8,542 nucleotides of DNA from Candidatus Poseidoniaceae archaeon (GCA_013329925.1 DUJK01000011.1:6476-15017), one strand, 5' to 3'; shown: positions 1 through 6,449, counted from the stretch's first letter. The notes: generated from the sequence alone by a model not told the origin. Translations and numbers: made by a program.

Positions 1-548
1 TTATGTAATAAATCACTAAGGGAAGGTGAATTGATTCTCGCTTGAAAATCAACCAATACATCTTTCGATATTTTACCTTCTTTAGCCAACCTTTCCATAT
101 GTTTTACAGGATCCATTCCCGCATCTCTCTGTTGCTGTTCTAATCCAAGAATTGTTTCTATTTGCCGTAATTGCCATGATTCAAAACCTGAGGATGTACC
201 CAGTCGGTCACGGAAGGAAAGGAAATCTTGCGGAGTTAACGTCTCCATAACTTTCCATTGTTGTGACATTAGGTTAAACACCGATGATACCCGTTTCAAG
301 TGATGTACTATTTTTGGCATTGAACCTTCTTCTATGTGCTCTTTATTCATTAAATCATGAACTTCTTTTAATTCAGATAACACTAATTTAAACCATAATT
401 CAAAAGCTTGGTGCACTATAATGAAATGAAGTTCATCATTACATGGCTTTGGCGAGTAACCAAGTGGCCCTTCCTGAAGAGATAACATATCATCTAGCCT
501 TAGATAATTGCCATAAGTCATTCTGTTGGTGTCTTCTTGGCCACTCAT
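1..548 (-). CDS. kynA: Tryptophan 2,3-dioxygenase, N-terminal part (runs off left edge)
   Basis: The encoded enzyme is a cytosolic heme protein that opens the indole ring of L-tryptophan with O2 to give N-formylkynurenine, the first step of the kynurenine route. The 182 visible residues follow the family closely: a TYGNYLRLDDMLSLQ start (residues 11-25), HFIIVHQAFELWFK (41-54), METLTPQDFLSFRDRLGTSSGF (101-122). By family knowledge, His46 and Phe42 match the active-site His and Phe near the substrate, and Arg113 matches the arginine that binds the tryptophan carboxylate. The distal part with the heme-ligand histidine lies outside the window. The ATG at 546-548 is chosen because homology begins about ten residues in. 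No Shine-Dalgarno sequence precedes it, so the mRNA may be leaderless or have a short leader. The gene diverges from purP. No kynureninase or formamidase gene is visible. Family assignment is firm; whether the gene is intact beyond the edge is unknown. Confidence 0.93.
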   Translation of the reverse strand, partial: MSGQEDTNRMTYGNYLRLDDMLSLQEGPLGYSPKPCNDELHFIIVHQAFELWFKLVLSELKEVHDLMNKEHIEEGSMPKIVHHLKRVSSVFNLMSQQWKVMETLTPQDFLSFRDRLGTSSGFESWQLRQIETILGLEQQQRDAGMDPVKHMERLAKEGKISKDVLVDFQARINSPSLSDLLH

Positions 549-599
549 GCTATACGCATCTTAACTAAAGACTTGAACTTTGACCGTAATATTAGGAAA

Positions 600-605
600 T
601 TATAA
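600..605 (-). promoter_or_regulatory. Possible TATA box for the tryptophan dioxygenase gene
   Basis: Read on the minus strand this is TTATAA inside an AT-rich tract (GGTTATAATTTCC), the only close match to an archaeal TATA box between the inverted repeat and the dioxygenase start. With the usual TATA-to-start spacing of about 25 nt, transcription would begin near 575 and leave a leader of roughly 25-30 nt. This is inferred from composition and position only. Confidence 0.3.
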
Positions 606-612
606 CCATATC

Positions 613-640
613 AGAAAATCTTCAGGTATGCAGATTTTCT
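613..640. promoter_or_regulatory. Perfect 9-bp inverted repeat between divergent genes, candidate operator
   Basis: The arms AGAAAATCT (613-621) and AGATTTTCT (632-640) are exact reverse complements separated by a 10-bp spacer, so the arm centres are 19 bp apart, close to two helical turns. The element lies 64 bp before the dioxygenase ATG and 56 bp before the purP ATG, close to both presumed promoters. Geometry and position suit a site for a dimeric regulator acting on either or both genes. It cannot serve as a terminator, since both genes are transcribed away from it. The regulator is unknown, and chance remains possible in AT-rich DNA. Confidence 0.45.
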
Positions 641-651
641 CTAAAACCGGC

Positions 652-667
652 TAATAAATGCATAATA
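652..667 (+). promoter_or_regulatory. Possible TATA-like promoter element of purP
   Basis: An AT-rich stretch (TAATAAATGCATAATA) lies about 30-45 bp upstream of the purP ATG at 697. A start of transcription at or a few bases before the ATG would put the TATA element near its 3' end, as expected for a leaderless or short-leader archaeal mRNA. The purine-rich GAGGTA at 674-679 lies too far from the ATG (17 nt) to be a good ribosome site. Weak evidence. Confidence 0.28.
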
Positions 668-696
668 CTCATAGAGGTAATACTTGACCCCTTGAC

Positions 697-1809
697 ATGG
701 GCGTAGATAGTGACACACTCGCAAGTTGGCTTGCGGACTACGACCTAGACAATCTAACAATTGGGGTGGTTGCTTCTCACTCCTCATTGCAAATACTTCA
801 TGGAGCAAGAAAAGAAGGATTCAAAACATTAGGAATCGCAGTGGGAGAGAACCGAAGAAAGTTCTACCAAGCGTTCCCTGGAGCGGACCCCGATGAGTGG
901 CTGATGTTAGAAGATTATCGAGAAATGTTAGACTATGCAGAATGGTTCAGAAAGAGAAACGTCATAATAATTCCACATGGCTCATTGGTGGAATATCTAG
1001 GTTCGACAAACTTTAGAACTCTTCAAGTTCCAACATTCGGCAATCGAGGTATATTGCACTGGGAAAGTAGTAGAGAAAGGCAACGTCAATGGCTTGAAGC
1101 AGCGGGCTGTGAAATGCCTCAAGTTCTTGAAGACCCACATGACATTGATGGACCGGTAATTGTCAAATATGCTGGAGCAAAGGGTGGCAGAGGTTATTTC
1201 ATTGCCAGAGATTACCGCGATTTTAGAAGAAATGTCGACATTGAAGAAGAATTTACCATTCAAGAATATGTCTTAGGATGTAGATATTACTTGCACTTCT
1301 TCTTTGACCCCATTGCAACTGATGGTTATCAAGTTCAAGGAAAAGGAAGTATGGCTGGTAAAAACCTAGGACGATTAGAATTATTATCAATGGATAGAAG
1401 AGATGAATCAAATGTTGATGAATTTTACAAACTAGGTTCGCTGAGAGATTTAAGAGAAATGTCCCTTGAGCCTTCGTTTGTTGTCACTGGAAACCAACCC
1501 GTTGTAATTAGAGAGTCTTTATTGCCAAAGGCATTTGAAATGGCAGAGGGAACTGTTGCCGAATCATTTGAGTTAGAGGAAAAGAGTAGAGGTATGATTG
1601 GACCATTCTGCTTAGAAACAATTGTAACTGATAAATTAGAATTCAAAGTGTTTGAAATAAGTGCAAGAATCGTCGCAGGATCAAATCCGTTTGTTGGAGG
1701 CTCACCTTATTCAGACATCAATGAAGAGCGCATGTCTACTGGAAAAAGAATCGCTCGTTCCATCAATAAAGCAAAACTGGAAGGGCGCCTTGAAGACATA
1801 TTGTCATAA
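697..1809 (+). CDS. purP: 5-formaminoimidazole-4-carboxamide ribonucleotide synthetase PurP
   Basis: PurP is the archaeal ATP- and formate-dependent enzyme that turns AICAR into FAICAR, the penultimate step of IMP synthesis, in place of the folate-dependent bacterial transformylase PurH. It is a cytosolic ATP-grasp protein. The whole 370-residue length matches the family (about 360): SHSSLQILHGA (27-37), PHGS (93-96), FGNRGILHWES (114-124), a glycine-rich ATP-grasp loop KYAGAKGGRGYFIA (157-170), MDRRDESN (232-239), VTGNQPVVIRESLLP (263-277), GMIGPFCLE (299-307) and FEISARIVAGSNPF (319-332). About ten extra residues around 213-228 (GKGSMAGKNLGR) precede the MDRR motif relative to my memory of the methanogen protein. 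The ATG is chosen because homology begins near residue 8; no usable Shine-Dalgarno is present, so leaderless translation is likely. It is a single-gene unit, divergent from the dioxygenase gene and ending directly against the convergent gene downstream. Confidence 0.95.
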   Translation: MGVDSDTLASWLADYDLDNLTIGVVASHSSLQILHGARKEGFKTLGIAVGENRRKFYQAFPGADPDEWLMLEDYREMLDYAEWFRKRNVIIIPHGSLVEYLGSTNFRTLQVPTFGNRGILHWESSRERQRQWLEAAGCEMPQVLEDPHDIDGPVIVKYAGAKGGRGYFIARDYRDFRRNVDIEEEFTIQEYVLGCRYYLHFFFDPIATDGYQVQGKGSMAGKNLGRLELLSMDRRDESNVDEFYKLGSLRDLREMSLEPSFVVTGNQPVVIRESLLPKAFEMAEGTVAESFELEEKSRGMIGPFCLETIVTDKLEFKVFEISARIVAGSNPFVGGSPYSDINEERMSTGKRIARSINKAKLEGRLEDILS

Positions 1810-3573
1810 TCATTCTTCTTGATCTAATACAGTTTCTACTTCTGATGAATCATTTTGTGAATTAGGACTCTTTGAACCAAAATTCTCCAACTGCATTCTA
1901 ATTGCTTCAATTTTAGCATCTCGCTCCTCTTGTGAAGGAACCTTAAATTGAGCTACTAATTTAATGGGGTCACCATGAGATAAATCTCCATCAAATTCTA
2001 ACATATCACCTACATTGTTGACGATTACTTTGAATTTAGTAGGGTCTTTAGTGCGTCGTTTTTTGTGTTTTTTGTAGTGGTGGACATAAACTTGGTATTC
2101 TCCTGGTTGAGCAGTATTATCATCCCAAACTACATTCTCGACAGGTTTTTTGGTTTCAGGCCTAACGTTGGCGTCGACATCTAATTCTCCACCGCATTCA
2201 GATTTTTTATTACCACCATGAATTCTTTCACCTGATGGGCAGAGTACATGCAAATCCAAATCGTTGTAATTGTCCCACATCAATGATATTTGTACATCCC
2301 CGGAACGAGCACCTTCTCTGTCTAATCGATCTTGTAGTTCAGACATGGCTGCTTCATCAGCTTGCTTCGATGCAAGTTCTTCTGCTTCTCTAGCAGCTTC
2401 CAGTTCTGCGAGTCTCTCCTGTTCGGCTGCAGCCATTTCTGCTTGCCTAGTAGCCTCTTCTGCTTCCTTTTCAGCCTCTAATTTTGCGGATTGTTCTGAT
2501 TCTAAACGCATTTGTTCTTCCAAACTATGTTGAGCGTGTTGTGCTTGTTCATCTCTGTCAGGGACATCAAATTGACAAACTAGCCTGATAGGGTCGCCAT
2601 GAGTTAAATCACCGTGATATTCACGATAGTCACCGACATTATTGACAATAATTTGGAACGATGTTGGATCTTTTGTTCGTCGCTTTCTGTGTTTCTTGTA
2701 GTGATGAACATATACTTGATAAGATCCTGGTGGTGCTGTAACTCCAGGCCAAACAACATTCTCTACTGGCTTTTTGGTGTCTGGCCTTACGTTAGCATCA
2801 ACATCTAATTCCCCACCGCATTGCGAGAGTTTGTTACCACCGTGAATTCTTTCTCCAGATGGACAGACTACGTGTAAATCTAAGTCATTGAAATTTTCCC
2901 ACATTAGCGAAATTTGTACATCCCCAGTCATGGCCCCTTCTCGATTCAATCGTTCCTGTAACTCTGACATTGCTGCTTCAGCTGCAGCACGTGATTCCAT
3001 TTCTTCTTGCAATTTTGCCGCTTCGAGTTCTGCCAGACGTTGCTCTTCAGAAGCGGCCATTTCTGCTTGGCGTAACTCTTCTCTTTCTTTTTGCAGACGG
3101 GCCTCTTCATCAGCCCGCTCATTGGCCCTTCGCGATTCCTCTTCTAGTTTGAGACGTTGTTCTTGTTGTTGTTCTTTCAAGCGGTTTTCCTCTGCTTCTC
3201 GCCGTAAACGTTCCTCTTCTTCCATTCGAAGACGGTCTTGATGACGTCGATTACGCTCATTTTCTGCATCCTGCTCCAACTGTCTGGCACGCTGTGCAGC
3301 AATTAATTCAGCTTCTTGGACCGCAAGCCTTGATTGGATAATTTCACTGCGCCTTCGGCGAGCCTCTACAATCGCCAATTTTCGATCTATTTCTTGTTTT
3401 GTTCTGCCAAAACTAGGTGCTCCTGTGCTTTGTCTAAGACCTTCTGCAGACATACCAGGACGCATGTTCAACTTAGCATCACTTCTCACCAAAATGTACC
3501 ATACACCGACCATGAAACCGCCGCCTAATGCCGACATGGTAACAATGGTCACTGGTTCCATGATGTTAGCCAT
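1810..3573 (-). CDS. Membrane-anchored coiled-coil protein with two DUF2135/YfaP-like domains
   Basis: The function is unknown. The 587-residue protein has, in order: a single hydrophobic segment (about residues 7-28) followed by Arg/Lys; a long Glu/Arg/Gln/Ala-rich coiled coil (about 58-212), TolA-like in composition; domain 1 (217-337); a second charged coiled coil (about 340-420); domain 2 (425-545); and a Ser/Asn-rich acidic tail. Both domains share ISLMW, NDLDLHV, CPSGERIHGGN, CGGELDVDANVRP, KKPVENVVW, YQVYVHHYKKH and a GDLxHGDPI ending. From memory this resembles DUF2135, found in bacterial YfaP and next to von Willebrand A domains; I cannot confirm it by search. Each domain has two cysteines 15 residues apart (237/252 and 445/460). 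Basic residues after the hydrophobic segment favour a cytoplasmic body by the positive-inside rule, although a signal-anchored outside body is not excluded. ATG 3571-3573 is used; no Shine-Dalgarno precedes it. It has no operon partner in the window. Confidence 0.85.
   Translation of the reverse strand: MANIMEPVTIVTMSALGGGFMVGVWYILVRSDAKLNMRPGMSAEGLRQSTGAPSFGRTKQEIDRKLAIVEARRRRSEIIQSRLAVQEAELIAAQRARQLEQDAENERNRRHQDRLRMEEEERLRREAEENRLKEQQQEQRLKLEEESRRANERADEEARLQKEREELRQAEMAASEEQRLAELEAAKLQEEMESRAAAEAAMSELQERLNREGAMTGDVQISLMWENFNDLDLHVVCPSGERIHGGNKLSQCGGELDVDANVRPDTKKPVENVVWPGVTAPPGSYQVYVHHYKKHRKRRTKDPTSFQIIVNNVGDYREYHGDLTHGDPIRLVCQFDVPDRDEQAQHAQHSLEEQMRLESEQSAKLEAEKEAEEATRQAEMAAAEQERLAELEAAREAEELASKQADEAAMSELQDRLDREGARSGDVQISLMWDNYNDLDLHVLCPSGERIHGGNKKSECGGELDVDANVRPETKKPVENVVWDDNTAQPGEYQVYVHHYKKHKKRRTKDPTKFKVIVNNVGDMLEFDGDLSHGDPIKLVAQFKVPSQEERDAKIEAIRMQLENFGSKSPNSQNDSSEVETVLDQEE
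1930..2448 (-). repeat. Internal repeat copy 2 (coiled-coil stalk plus YfaP-like domain)
   Basis: This stretch encodes residues 376-548 of the twin-domain protein and aligns with residues 168-340 at a constant offset of 208 residues. It includes the stalk RQAEMAAAEQERLAELEAAR and AMSELQDRLDREGA as well as the globular domain. Protein identity is very high in the motifs, but many third codon positions differ from copy 1, pointing to an old duplication held by selection on the protein. Confidence 0.85.
2554..3072 (-). repeat. Internal repeat copy 1 (coiled-coil stalk plus YfaP-like domain)
   Basis: This encodes residues 168-340 of the same protein, beginning RQAEMAASEEQRLAELEAAK and running through AMSELQERLNREGA into domain 1. 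The duplicated unit is therefore stalk plus domain. Copy 1 has one extra cysteine, in LVCQF near the domain end, where copy 2 has alanine (LVAQF). Confidence 0.85.
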
Positions 3574-3686
3574 GTCGAACTAGTCTTTTGAAGCATCGGT
3601 CAATAAGTCGGGAAAAAATCTTGAATAATTTCCGATTTCATGCAATAATGCAAAGTATTGACAATTAGAAGCGCTAGGCAAGGTAC
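3574..3686. promoter_or_regulatory. Divergent promoter region of the twin-domain gene and the aro operon
   Basis: This 113-bp spacer separates two divergent starts and must hold both promoters. It contains AT-rich tracts at about 3613-3630 and 3643-3660 that could supply TATA elements, but no single clear box. An imperfect inverted repeat (TCGGGAA at 3608 with TTTCCGA ending at 3635) is present and too weak to call an operator. AGGT at 3681-3684 lies only 2 nt from the aroA' ATG, too close for a normal Shine-Dalgarno sequence, so the first operon gene is probably leaderless or has a short leader. Confidence 0.4.
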
Positions 3687-4484
3687 ATGGGGAGACAGGA
3701 GATTCTAGATGAGATCCTCCCAAATGGCAAGGGTGTATGGGTTCCGATTGACCATGGAGTAACTGATTTCCCCTGTGAAGGATTGGAAGATATTGAACAA
3801 ACTATTCATGACCTAATTGCCGGAGGAGTTGATGTTATCGTCGCACACAAGGGCGTAGTAGATCGCTACAGCCATTTGTGCGATGAAGTCAACACCAGCA
3901 TGATTGCGCACCTATCCGCATCTACTAGACATGGTGGCAAGAATACTTCAAACAAAGTACTGGTGGGAGGTGTTGATGAAGCATTATTACGCGGTGCTGT
4001 AGGAGTTTCTTGTCAACTGAATATTGGGAGTAAAAATGAGCCTAAGATGCTAGAAAGAATGGGACATATAACAAGGGAAGCCTATCTAAAAAATGTCCCT
4101 GTTCTAGGTATGGTTTATGTTCGCGGAGATAATGTGAAAATTATGCAAGGTGACTCAACAAACGGCTATGCTCATGCCGCTAGAATCGCCTTTGAATTAG
4201 GCTGTGATGCAGCAAAGACTGTATGGCCAGGTGATAAGAAAAGTTTTGCCAAGATATGTCAAGCAGCCCCCATACCGCTATTAGTGGCTGGTGGACCTTC
4301 ATCAGGCAACAGCAGAGAAATTCTTACCATGGTTAAACAGTCTTTGGAATCTGGTGGTTCAGGAGTATGTATGGGTCGTCAAATTTTTGCCCATCCGCAA
4401 GTTACTTCAATAGCTAAGGCACTAGTAATGATTGTTCATCAAGGCGCCACAGTTGACCAAGCCATTGAAAAATGCTCACTCTGA
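3687..4484 (+). CDS. aroA': 2-amino-3,7-dideoxy-D-threo-hept-6-ulosonate (ADH) synthase
   Basis: This is a class I aldolase-family enzyme. It condenses L-aspartate semialdehyde with 6-deoxy-5-ketofructose 1-phosphate to give ADH, the first step of the archaeal alternative route to 3-dehydroquinate, replacing DAHP synthase. The 265-residue TIM-barrel protein shows PIDHGV (20-25, with the active-site Asp22), AHKGVV (53-58), HLSAST (75-80), MVYVRGD (142-148, Tyr144 matching the proton-donor tyrosine), AAKTVWPGD (175-183, Lys177 matching the Schiff-base lysine), AGGP (201-204) and a phosphate-binding GRQIF (230-234). The Tyr-Lys spacing is two residues longer than I recall for the M. jannaschii enzyme. 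A stop at 3675-3677 and the absence of another start fix the ATG at 3687. Transaldolase-like or fructose-bisphosphate aldolase activity is the alternative for this family, but the adjoining aroB' settles the role. It is first in the five-gene operon. Confidence 0.93.
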   Translation: MGRQEILDEILPNGKGVWVPIDHGVTDFPCEGLEDIEQTIHDLIAGGVDVIVAHKGVVDRYSHLCDEVNTSMIAHLSASTRHGGKNTSNKVLVGGVDEALLRGAVGVSCQLNIGSKNEPKMLERMGHITREAYLKNVPVLGMVYVRGDNVKIMQGDSTNGYAHAARIAFELGCDAAKTVWPGDKKSFAKICQAAPIPLLVAGGPSSGNSREILTMVKQSLESGGSGVCMGRQIFAHPQVTSIAKALVMIVHQGATVDQAIEKCSL

Positions 4485-4488
4485 GGGA
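4483..4488 (+). promoter_or_regulatory. Ribosome binding site deciding the aroB' start
   Basis: GAGGGA overlaps the aroA' stop codon and lies 6 nt before a TTG at 4495. The next protein has no in-frame ATG near its amino end, so this site favours TTG 4495 over the upstream TTGs at 4432 and 4453. Confidence 0.6.
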
Positions 4489-4494
4489 TATGTT

Positions 4495-5511
4495 TTGCAA
4501 GTTTGGTGCGATTCTAGGAACATTCCTAAACCACAGCATCCAGCAAATGTTTTTGATAAAGTTTTGACAAACGATGCCAACCAATCGCTTTACCAAGATG
4601 GGGATTTGATTTTTGAAAACAAAATAAATATTGGTATTTCTGGCAAGATAACTGACATTGATTCTCAAAATCTGTTACGAGAAAAAATTGGTCTGATCGA
4701 ATGGCTAGTATTGGAGTTCACAGATTGGAAGATGATACCGATTGAAAACCTCATTTCTGAATGCGAAGGAACTGGTACTAAATTAGCAGTAAAAGTAACT
4801 CAAATCGAAGATGTTCAAGGTATTGCCTTTGCGTTAGAAAAAGGTGTTGATGCGATAATTATCAATCAAGAACCCCCGATGATAGAAGCCGCTGAAATAG
4901 CCAAAGCACAAAGATTAGCGTTGAAGGAAAATGAACCAGCAAAGCATGAGGTATTTGTTGATAATTTAGAACTAGAACAATGTATAATTTCTGAAATCAA
5001 AAATGGTGGAGTTGGTGAGAGATTTTGTATCGATCTTACAACTATGCTGGAGTTTGGGGAAGGATTGTTAATTGGGTCTTCTGCATCTTCATTAGCGCTG
5101 GTTCATGGGGAAGTATTAGCTTCTGAATTCGTTCCCTCAAGGCCATTTAGAGTCAATGCTGGGGCTCCACATTCTTACATCATGATGGCTGATGGAAAAA
5201 CTAAGTATATATCTGAGCTAACTTCGGGCGATGAAGTTCTAATCGTAACCTCAAAAGGCAGTAAGAGAACCGGTATTATTGGCAGATTGAAAATAGAAAA
5301 GAGGCCTTTTTTAGCAATCTATTGGGTAAATAACTATGATAGAGTCTCTTCTATCTTTCTCCAACAGGCGGAGACCGTTCGCGTGGTTTGTCAAAACGGC
5401 GAGGTGAAATCAGTGACTGAATTATCCAAGGGAGACGGTGTTCTTTGCCACCAATCCACTCATACAAGGCATATTGGCAATAAAGTCAATATCACTTCAA
5501 AGGAGATTTAA
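4495..5511 (+). CDS. aroB': 3-dehydroquinate synthase II (archaeal type, NAD-dependent)
   Basis: This enzyme oxidatively deaminates and cyclises ADH to 3-dehydroquinate with NAD+, the second step of the archaeal shikimate route; it is unrelated to bacterial AroB. With the TTG start at 4495 the protein has 338 residues, slightly short of the roughly 360 of methanogen proteins. It begins MQVWCDSRNIPKP, which fits the family start. Family blocks are EFTDWKMIPIEN (74-85), VGERFCIDLTTML (173-185), GEGLLIGSSASSLALVH (188-204), RPFRVNAGAPHSYI (216-229), GRLKIEKRP (263-271) and QQAETVRVV (290-298). The open frame extends upstream to TTG 4432 inside aroA', but that extension is not conserved-looking and the ribosome site GAGGGA fits TTG 4495. 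The gene follows aroA' after 10 nt and ends 2 nt before aroK, with the aroK ribosome site in its last codons, so translation is probably coupled. Confidence 0.93.
   Translation: MQVWCDSRNIPKPQHPANVFDKVLTNDANQSLYQDGDLIFENKINIGISGKITDIDSQNLLREKIGLIEWLVLEFTDWKMIPIENLISECEGTGTKLAVKVTQIEDVQGIAFALEKGVDAIIINQEPPMIEAAEIAKAQRLALKENEPAKHEVFVDNLELEQCIISEIKNGGVGERFCIDLTTMLEFGEGLLIGSSASSLALVHGEVLASEFVPSRPFRVNAGAPHSYIMMADGKTKYISELTSGDEVLIVTSKGSKRTGIIGRLKIEKRPFLAIYWVNNYDRVSSIFLQQAETVRVVCQNGEVKSVTELSKGDGVLCHQSTHTRHIGNKVNITSKEI
5501..5505 (+). promoter_or_regulatory. Ribosome binding site of aroK
   Basis: AGGAG lies inside the last codons of aroB', 8 nt before the ATG at 5514. This is ideal Shine-Dalgarno spacing and supports that start. 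Confidence 0.7.
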
Positions 5512-5513
5512 CC

Positions 5514-6410
5514 ATGGCAGTAATAGGATCTGGTAACTCTCATGGCGCATGCAGCTTATTACACGCTGCCGGCACAGGTTATGGCGCTTCATTATCACTT
5601 GACCTTCCGGTAATTGTCAAAGTATTAGATAGGCCAATTAAACGAGAGTTAAATGACCCGGACAACTTGTTAGAAAATGTTGTTGAATCTTGGCTATCTA
5701 GTGGAATGCCTTTGCCGGAAGGATTGGAAAAGGAGGATATACACTGGGCGGTAGCATCTAAAATACCACCTCGAAGGGGATTAAAGTCAAGTGCAGCAAT
5801 TTCCATTGCGGCAATTAAAGCGCTATGTGAGGCAACTGAATCAGAACTTTCAGATGCTGAAATAGTCGCAATATCCTCGCAGTCTCAAGTTAATGCAGGT
5901 GTCTCAATCACTGGTTCTATTGATGATTCTTGGGCATGTTTGACAAAGGGCTGGAAATTAATCGATGCTAATGCTGAAACAATAGACAGTAGCGTAGTCA
6001 TGGAAGGCCCTGGTCTAAATCCGGATGACTGGATTGTCCTATTAATATGCCGAGATGAACGGCCGAATAAACCTGAGCTTGAAGATTTCATTCCATTTTA
6101 TCAAGAATTTGAAAAAGCTCTTATTGCCCTTCAACAAGGCGAAATATTGAATTGTTTAACGATTAATGGAAGAGCGGTTTGTGGAGTACTCAATGACATC
6201 ATAGGGCGCAAATACTCTAATGACGCTTTCTTAGCCGGAGCAAGAGCCGCAGGTATGTCTGGTTCTGGTCCAGCAATAGCCATAATAATTCCAAGTTTGG
6301 TGAGATCTTCAGCAGACAGAATAATTTCTAACTTCTCTAAATTCCTCAAGGATGATTTAATAATTGAAACTAAATTTTTATCGCAAGATAATGATGAAAC
6401 TGACTCCTAG
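5514..6410 (+). CDS. aroK: Shikimate kinase, archaeal GHMP-kinase type
   Basis: The enzyme phosphorylates the 3-hydroxyl of shikimate with ATP, the fifth step of the pathway counted in the bacterial way. The 298-residue protein belongs to the GHMP superfamily (homoserine, mevalonate kinases) and not to the NMP-kinase-like bacterial AroK. Visible marks are an amino-terminal SHGACSLLHAAGTGYGA (9-25), the phosphate-binding motif PPRRGLKSSAAISIA (85-99), QSQVNAGVSITGSIDDSWA (123-141) typical of the archaeal shikimate kinases, and the third GHMP motif GMSGSGPAIAI (247-257). Length matches the family (about 280-300). Homoserine kinase is the main alternative; the ITGSxDD block and the neighbours aroB' and aroC argue for shikimate. 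The start is supported by AGGAG. A 50-nt gap separates it from aroC, the longest spacing in the operon. Confidence 0.92.
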   Translation: MAVIGSGNSHGACSLLHAAGTGYGASLSLDLPVIVKVLDRPIKRELNDPDNLLENVVESWLSSGMPLPEGLEKEDIHWAVASKIPPRRGLKSSAAISIAAIKALCEATESELSDAEIVAISSQSQVNAGVSITGSIDDSWACLTKGWKLIDANAETIDSSVVMEGPGLNPDDWIVLLICRDERPNKPELEDFIPFYQEFEKALIALQQGEILNCLTINGRAVCGVLNDIIGRKYSNDAFLAGARAAGMSGSGPAIAIIIPSLVRSSADRIISNFSKFLKDDLIIETKFLSQDNDETDS

Positions 6411-6449
6411 TAAAATTACGCACATTATTGAAGTGATGGCTATAGGATT

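Noticed and set aside
2888..3241. Plus-strand open frame of 117 codons rich in serine and arginine
   Set aside because: It is the antisense of the Glu/Arg/Ala-rich coiled coil; such low-complexity coding commonly leaves long open antisense frames. No start signal or protein-like composition. The same applies to 2270-2533 and 2970-3152.
3000..3400. Twin-domain gene as a colicin-uptake protein TolA
   Set aside because: Only the coiled-coil composition resembles TolA; the carboxy-terminal domains do not, and no tolB, tolQ or pal genes are nearby.
3608..3635. Imperfect inverted repeat TCGGGAA / TTTCCGA in the divergent promoter region
   Set aside because: Only six or seven pairs, one of them a G-T mismatch, and no resemblance in sequence to the perfect repeat at 613-640. 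It is within chance for AT-rich DNA.
4432..4494. Longer aroB' form starting at TTG 4432 or 4453 within aroA'
   Set aside because: The extra residues do not resemble the family start, neither codon has a ribosome site, and GAGGGA with TTG 4495 explains the start better.
5514..6410. Homoserine kinase instead of shikimate kinase
   Set aside because: The GHMP motifs alone would allow it, and aspartokinase is close by, but the amino-terminal SHGA block, the ITGSIDD block and placement between aroB' and aroC match archaeal shikimate kinase.
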